A stretch of DNA of 10,454 nucleotides. Origin: UBA668 sp031366885 (lineage in GTDB: Bacteria; Actinomycetota; Acidimicrobiia; Acidimicrobiales; Ilumatobacteraceae). The stretch is from contig JANLPB010000011.1 in the NCBI GenBank assembly GCA_031366885.1, positions 1 through 10,454 of the forward strand, read 5' to 3'. Below, in pieces: positions 6,893 to 10,454 of this stretch. Made by a program: the position numbers and the translations under genes. The notes beneath the pieces are model-generated. The model made no database searches. It was not told the DNA's origin and saw nothing but the letters and a program-made list of their open reading frames with translations. The stretch's first letter is position 1; every line of letters begins with the position of its first letter.

Positions 6893-8284
6893 ATGACGCG
6901 TGTCGTCATTGCTGGTGCCGGGTTCGCGGGGCTCGGCGCCGCGCTGTTCATCGCCAGGCGAGGACACATCGTCACGTTGATCGACCGCGACGGTCCCCCA
7001 CCGAATGGATCCCCTCAAGACGACGTGGATCACTGGCGACACCCCGGAGCGCCACAAGCACGCCAGTCCCACGCGTTGCTGGGCCGCGCCTGCCGGGTGC
7101 TCACCGACGAAGCGCCCGACGTCATCGAGTCACTGGCCAGGCGTGGCGTTCATCAGATTCCCGTGGCGGTCGGCGCAGGAGCGCTCGAGGGCGAACACAT
7201 GCTCCTCAGCAGACGACCGGTTGCCGAGGCGGAGCTTCGAAGAATCGTTGCTCGCGAGCCGGGCGTGTCGCTGCTCTCACATGAGGCCGTGGTCGGGGTT
7301 CGGGTGTCGGGTGGCGCCTCGCCGATCGTGACAGGGGCGGAGTTGCAGTCGGGCACCGTTGTGAGTGCAGACCTCGTTGTCGACGCCAGCGGCAGGAGAT
7401 CGGCGCTGCCCGACTGGTTCGTCCGCGCTGGGCTGCGCGCTCCAATCGACGAGCAGCAGGACTGCGGGTTCTTCTACCTCAGCCGCTTCTACCGAGCGCG
7501 TCCCGGGTGTGAGGTCCCAACGAGCACGATTCCAGCGTCGGTTGCGCTGGACTACGCGACGGTGCTTTCACTGGGCAGCGACAACGACACGTTCTCCGTC
7601 ACTGTGACGCTGTCCGTCAACGATCCATGTCGCAGCGCACTTCGCCGAGCCGATCGTTTCGAAGCGTTCCTCCGCGAAGTGCCGCATGCCGCCCGCTGGG
7701 TCCAGGTGGGCGAGCCGATCACCGACGTCTCGATGATGTCTCGAATTGAAAATCGTCGTCGCCGCCTCACTGACGTCGACGGCCCGATTGCCGGCGGGAT
7801 CGTCCTGCTGGGAGACGCTGCGCTGCACACGAACCCGACGCTCGGCCGAGGCGTCTCGATGGGGCTGTGTCACGCGCAGCACCTCGCCGAGGTGGTCGAC
7901 GGCGCTGCAGATGATCCGATCGGGTTCGCACACAACTTCTCGCAGTGGACCGACGACTCGCTTGGCGTCTGGTTCGACACACAAGTCGCCGCTGACGCCA
8001 CCACCATCGAGCGTCTCGCCGCAGGCCTTTGCGGCGATCGCCTTGCCCCACCGGACCACCCCGCTGCCCGTTTCGCTGCGGCGGCTTTCGCCTATGCGCA
8101 GCGCGACGAGGTCGTCGGGCGGGCCGTTGCGCGGCTCGCTCACCTCTTCGCGTCGCCCGATGAGGCGTTCGGCGATCCCGAGGTCGCCCGACGGGTCACC
8201 GAGTTTCTCGCGACAGGTCCTTCGCTTGAGCGTCCTGTCGACCCCTTGACCCGAGCGGACTTCGAGGTTCTGGCCGCTGGCTAG
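6893..8284 (+). CDS. FAD-dependent oxidoreductase/monooxygenase
   Basis: 463 residues of the PHBH-like flavoprotein fold. The Rossmann FAD motif GAGFAG is at 8-13, with acidic Asp31/Asp33 at the end of strand 2 to hold the ribose. The middle motif VVDASGRRS is at about 162-170 and the second FAD motif LLGDAALHTNP at 305-315. The stretch GAPQARQSHALLGRA near residue 55 is typical of actinobacterial FAD oxidoreductases of this type. Such enzymes hydroxylate, epoxidise or reduce a hydrophobic substrate; which one is not evident here, and the family also includes geranylgeranyl reductases and halogenases. The substrate domain ends in an Ala-rich C-terminus without a membrane helix. It starts at ATG 6893, 30 nt after the lipoprotein stop and without a clear Shine-Dalgarno, so it is probably cotranscribed and may be translationally coupled. 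Its stop shares CTAG with the convergent gene. Confidence 0.92.
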   Translation: MTRVVIAGAGFAGLGAALFIARRGHIVTLIDRDGPPPNGSPQDDVDHWRHPGAPQARQSHALLGRACRVLTDEAPDVIESLARRGVHQIPVAVGAGALEGEHMLLSRRPVAEAELRRIVAREPGVSLLSHEAVVGVRVSGGASPIVTGAELQSGTVVSADLVVDASGRRSALPDWFVRAGLRAPIDEQQDCGFFYLSRFYRARPGCEVPTSTIPASVALDYATVLSLGSDNDTFSVTVTLSVNDPCRSALRRADRFEAFLREVPHAARWVQVGEPITDVSMMSRIENRRRRLTDVDGPIAGGIVLLGDAALHTNPTLGRGVSMGLCHAQHLAEVVDGAADDPIGFAHNFSQWTDDSLGVWFDTQVAADATTIERLAAGLCGDRLAPPDHPAARFAAAAFAYAQRDEVVGRAVARLAHLFASPDEAFGDPEVARRVTEFLATGPSLERPVDPLTRADFEVLAAG

Positions 8285-8730
8285 TGAAAGACACCGTTTC
8301 GTTCGCGACCGACACCTGCGGCGAAGCTGATTTGTCCGCCAGGGTTCGAGCGGTACACCGTCGCAGAACTGTCGTTCCTGGCCGAGAAGCTGATCGCTGC
8401 ATCGCTCACAACGAAGCGACCGCTGTAGTCGAAGACGTCATCGTCGATCTCGACGACCTCGCCACCCCCTGGCCACGTCACGTCGAAGCTGACGTGCGAA
8501 GCAACCGGCGCCGGGTCAGGCACGGGTGACAGAGAGTTGAAGAAGTTCCCGTAGTCAGGCATCGCCATGTCGGTGACGCGCAAACGGGCGGCCCCAGTCA
8601 CCGGGTTGGCGATGATGGCTGATGGGCTGATCGGAACTGTCCAGAACAGGCCAGACGGCAGTATTCCTGGTTCCCAGTCGTGTGATTGTTGGAAGGGGTC
8701 GCCCACGGCGCCCACAGCGAACAAATCAAT
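8281..8730 (-). pseudogene. C-terminal half of the Tat-exported protein, downstream of an in-frame TGA
   Basis: This 149-codon stretch lies in exactly the same frame as the gene at 8731-9135, separated from it only by the TGA at 8731-8733. It has its own coding character (PSGLFWTVPI, GAARLRVTDMAMPDYG, ASHVSFDVTWPGGGEVVEI, closing GRERNGVFH) and strong third-position G/C. It has no start of its own: the first possible one is TTG 8724, with no ribosome site. The content reads as the natural continuation of the upstream beta-rich protein. I therefore treat it as the separated C-terminal half of one gene of 284 residues. It would be untranslated if TGA is a true stop, or made by readthrough. TGA ends other genes here (msrB, the 3842 gene, the 9219 gene), so the codon is not reassigned. 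It ends at TAG, which overlaps the oxidoreductase stop. Confidence 0.7.
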
Positions 8731-9135
8731 TCAAACGAACGCGAATGCGGCGTTACGGAGCTGTCCATCAACGGTGATGTACTGGCCGGACATGAAACGC
8801 ATGTCGACGTCGAAGTCGTAATTGGCGTCGCCATCCGTCGCCGTGCCACGAATCTCAGCGGCACCGATCACGCCCTTGAAGTCTGTGATCGTCGACATCT
8901 CGAAGCCCACCGATGGCGGCAGCACATGGATGAACGGGTTCACGGGGACAAACGAAAAGTCCTCGGCGAACCCACCCGGAATGGGGCGCGGCTCAATGCT
9001 CGGCTTGCCCGCGTACGCACGCGTCGCACCCTGACCTGCCACCGCTACTAGCCCAAGTACTCCGGCACTTGCATGGATAAGCGCTCGACGCGACATACCT
9101 GTTGGTGATGCCTGCGGGCCGTCCAATGTGTCCAT
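8731..9135 (-). CDS. Tat-exported protein of unknown function, N-terminal part
   Basis: 134 residues as read to the TGA. The N-terminus carries a twin-arginine signal: MSRRALIHASAG with Arg16-Arg17, a hydrophobic run (VLGLVAVAG) and a likely cleavage site after AYA (residue 42), so the protein should be exported folded. The mature part (PRPIPGGF, HVLPPSVG, STITDFKGVIGAAEIRG, DMRFMSGQYITVDG) looks beta-rich; I do not assign a function. The start is ATG 9135, fixed by a perfect AGGAGG 5 nt upstream; in-frame starts further upstream lack one. The same frame continues past the stop for another 149 codons, so this is probably a truncated product of a longer gene. It lies 83 nt downstream of the LURP-one-like gene on the same strand. 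Two copies of CCATTGAC (minus strand; 9154-9161 and 9182-9189 as GTCAATGG on plus) lie upstream and could be part of its promoter. Confidence 0.8.
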   Translation of the reverse strand: MDTLDGPQASPTGMSRRALIHASAGVLGLVAVAGQGATRAYAGKPSIEPRPIPGGFAEDFSFVPVNPFIHVLPPSVGFEMSTITDFKGVIGAAEIRGTATDGDANYDFDVDMRFMSGQYITVDGQLRNAAFAFV

Positions 9136-9140
9136 CGCAA

Positions 9141-9146
9141 CCTCCT
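9141..9146 (-). promoter_or_regulatory. Consensus ribosome binding site AGGAGG
   Basis: Perfect AGGAGG 5 nt before ATG 9135. It decides the start of the Tat-exported protein. Confidence 0.85.
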
Positions 9147-9218
9147 CAGTTGCGTCAATGGTGCGCCTGACCATCACAAGAGTCAATGGCCCCGGCCGAA
9201 GTACCTCAGGCCGTCAGA

Positions 9219-9791
9219 TCAGCGCGTCCACACGATCCTGTCCACGGCGATGACACCAGCGAAGGCAAGTGCGCGCAGCGGGCCGAGCAGCGCAGGCGCG
9301 ATGTGGACGGCATAGTGATTGTTGTGGGAGTGGTCTCCCGAGGTCCCGAGTGTCATGTCGATGCTGGCGATCTCGGCACCACGCTCGTCGACGACGGCGA
9401 AGTTCTTGTTGCGCCAAGTCCTGGCCGAGATCGTCCAGCTCATGGCCGCTGTGACATCGACCGTGAGGCGCTTCTTGCCGAAGTAGTTCTGCACTTGAAT
9501 CTGACCCAGGACGCTGCCGTCCGGATGCTCCACCACGAGCGAACTCCTCGCCGCTTGCACGTGGGTCATGAGCAGCACTGGACCCGAGGCGTCCTGTAAC
9601 TCGAACGGTGTCCGGGCGTTGTCAATTCGCCGCGGATGCAGCACCTTCTCAACGTTGTCACGACCGACCTGCTCGACGACTCCGACCGACTCACCGGTCC
9701 GCTCGTTGTAGATGTCGTACCCGCCGCGGCTCTCGAACAACTGAGGCCGGCGGTTGACCACGAGGTCGGTCTGATCAAGTACGCCATCCAT
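9219..9791 (-). CDS. LURP-one/phospholipid-scramblase-like protein
   Basis: 190 residues with the tubby-like beta-barrel pattern of the LURP-one-related/scramblase superfamily: QLFESRGGYDIYNERTGE, SLVVEHPDGSVLGQIQVQ and NFAVVDERGAEIASI are successive barrel strands with turn motifs. A C-terminal hydrophobic helix (APALLGPLRALAFAGVIAV) would sit in the barrel or the membrane. Bacterial members have no firmly established role; membrane association or lipid binding is inference from the family. I chose ATG 9791: a TACCGT box lies 6 nt upstream, fitting a leaderless transcript. GTG 9809 would add six residues (MRYRRR) and has no better ribosome site. It is first in a probable two-gene unit with the Tat-exported protein. 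Confidence 0.85.
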   Translation of the reverse strand: MDGVLDQTDLVVNRRPQLFESRGGYDIYNERTGESVGVVEQVGRDNVEKVLHPRRIDNARTPFELQDASGPVLLMTHVQAARSSLVVEHPDGSVLGQIQVQNYFGKKRLTVDVTAAMSWTISARTWRNKNFAVVDERGAEIASIDMTLGTSGDHSHNNHYAVHIAPALLGPLRALAFAGVIAVDRIVWTR

Positions 9792-9797
9792 TCGGCG

Positions 9798-9803
9798 ACG
9801 GTA
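9798..9803 (-). promoter_or_regulatory. Possible -10 box for the leaderless LURP-one-like gene
   Basis: TACCGT (TANNNT) on the minus strand ends 6 nt before ATG 9791. No good -35 at normal spacing is seen, so this is weak evidence. Confidence 0.3.
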
Positions 9804-9854
9804 CCTCACTCAACAGAACGCAAGGCACGGGCCGAGGACGACCCGACCGCTACC

Positions 9855-9925
9855 GCCCGCCTGTTTCGCTCCGAGTCGCAGCGTTCCTGCCACAGCACGC
9901 TGCGGAGAAGGCACAAAGGGCGGGC
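9855..9925. repeat. Nested inverted repeat in a 526-bp gene-free stretch
   Basis: From 9810 to 10335 I find no gene. The one clear structure is a set of nested arms: GCCCGCC (9855-9861) with GGCGGGC (9919-9925), CTC (9869-9871) with GAG (9905-9907), and CGCAGCGT (9877-9884) with ACGCTGCG (9897-9904) around a 12-nt loop. A 71-nt RNA from either strand could fold this way. No U-run follows on either side. Elsewhere in the stretch only a weak 9-bp direct repeat is seen (GGTCTTGAG at 10124-10132 and 10161-10169). Confidence 0.5.
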
Positions 9926-10335
9926 CTCTTCGCTGCCAGTTCCAGGTTCGCCCACCCTAGTGTGCTCAATAGTCAGCGGCACCTCGTACAAGGGCACACA
10001 TTACTCGTGGCTCGCCATGCCCGCCGCCCAGGTAGCCCAAATCCGTCCGGGAAGTCCGTCTGTTCCGCTGCGATGGCCGGTGTAGGTTCGCCATCTGCTG
10101 CGCTGCGCTCCGGTTCTCATGCGGGTCTTGAGAGGTCGCACCCGGGCAACATGGCCCACCGGTCTTGAGTCGCCCGATTTGATGACAGACAAGCCACCGT
10201 TCCAGACGGCTTCTCAGCGCTACCCCCGACTCCCCCGAGACGCCGGTATCGCAAACCCCGTCCCATCCCGCGCCAAGCGTCGGTTCCTATCCGTGTCCAC
10301 GAGTGCCGACGGGCCGTACGACTGCCGAAAACGCC

Positions 10336-10371
10336 AAGACCCCGGCCTGCATTGCTGCTGACCGGGGTCTT
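10336..10371 (-). terminator. Intrinsic terminator after tRNA-Gly
   Basis: AAGACCCCGG and CCGGGGTCTT form a perfect 10-bp stem with a 16-nt loop, starting 5 nt after the tRNA 3' end. On the minus strand GGCG and then TTTT follow. Confidence 0.85.
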
Positions 10372-10376
10372 CACCG

Positions 10377-10449
10377 AGCGGATGACGAGATTCGAACTCG
10401 CGACCCTCACCTTGGCAAGGTGATGCTCTACCAGCTGAGCCACATCCGC
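10377..10449 (-). tRNA. tRNA-Gly (anticodon GCC)
   Basis: A complete 73-nt cloverleaf. The acceptor GCGGATG/CATCCGC is perfect with discriminator U73, as usual for bacterial tRNA-Gly. The D stem is GCTC/GAGC, the anticodon stem TCACC/GGTGA with loop TTGCCAA (anticodon GCC, 10414-10416), the variable loop five nt, and the T stem GCGAG/CTCGT with one G-U pair around TTCGAAT. CCA is not encoded (CGG follows) and must be added. A strong terminator lies 5 nt downstream. The promoter is outside the window. No duplicate of its 3' end is seen here, so there is no sign of an integrated element at this end. Confidence 0.98.
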
Positions 10450-10454
10450 GTTGT

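Noticed and set aside
8731..8733. Selenocysteine at the in-frame TGA
   Set aside because: The context is a Val/Ile-rich beta strand with no redox motif, and I see no SECIS-like hairpin just after it.
10124..10169. GGTCTTGAG direct repeat as an attachment site or repeat array
   Set aside because: Only two 9-bp copies, no integrase gene and no match to the tRNA 3' end; compatible with chance.
10117..10443. Minus-strand frame starting MAQLVEHHLAKVRVASSNL
   Set aside because: This is the well-known false protein produced by translating through a tRNA gene and its flank; the tRNA-Gly accounts for the sequence.

Overview
The window is G+C-rich, densely coded DNA from what is most likely an actinobacterium. 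The evidence is strong third-position G/C preference, a Hanks-type Ser/Thr kinase with one membrane span, lipobox and Tat exported proteins, two acyl-CoA dehydrogenases, frequent GTG starts, several starts with no Shine-Dalgarno but a TANNNT box 6-7 nt upstream (leaderless pattern), and a tRNA-Gly gene with no encoded CCA. A more precise placement (for example Acidimicrobiia) would be a guess. Nothing looks like a phage, plasmid, transposon or CRISPR array; this reads as ordinary chromosome.

Layout, left to right. (1) 1-980, minus: N-terminal three quarters of an acyl-CoA dehydrogenase running off the left edge, divergent from (2) 1049-1594, plus: a small HD-domain metalloprotein whose ligand pattern resembles the PhnZ/MIOX diiron oxygenases as much as a phosphohydrolase. 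(3) 1595-1917: no intact gene, but a frameshifted coding-like remnant. (4) 3675 down to 1918, minus: an ACAD10/11-like acyl-CoA dehydrogenase followed after 24 nt by msrB; the dehydrogenase has a readable promoter with a 25-bp dyad over its -35 region. (5) 4285 down to 3842, minus: an unknown protein with its own, apparently leaderless promoter and a very long hairpin at its stop codon. (6) 5571 down to 4366, minus: a transmembrane Ser/Thr protein kinase with a G-quadruplex-forming 3' end, divergent from (7) 5675-8284, plus: a two-domain lipoprotein followed by an FAD-dependent oxidoreductase. (8) 9791 down to 8281, minus: a LURP-one/scramblase-like protein, then a Tat-exported protein whose frame is broken by one in-frame TGA. 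(9) 9810-10335: no gene, one nested inverted repeat. (10) 10449 down to 10377, minus: tRNA-Gly(GCC) with a downstream intrinsic terminator.

Functional themes are fatty-acyl-CoA (or related acyl-CoA) oxidation, repair of oxidised methionine, envelope sensing through the kinase, and exported or lipid-anchored proteins of unknown role. No multi-gene pathway or defence system is evident. The items most worth checking are the Tat-protein reading frame split by a single TGA, the dyad over the acyl-CoA dehydrogenase promoter, the G-quadruplex at the kinase 3' end, the long hairpin at 3794-3850, and the HD protein's possible oxygenase chemistry.
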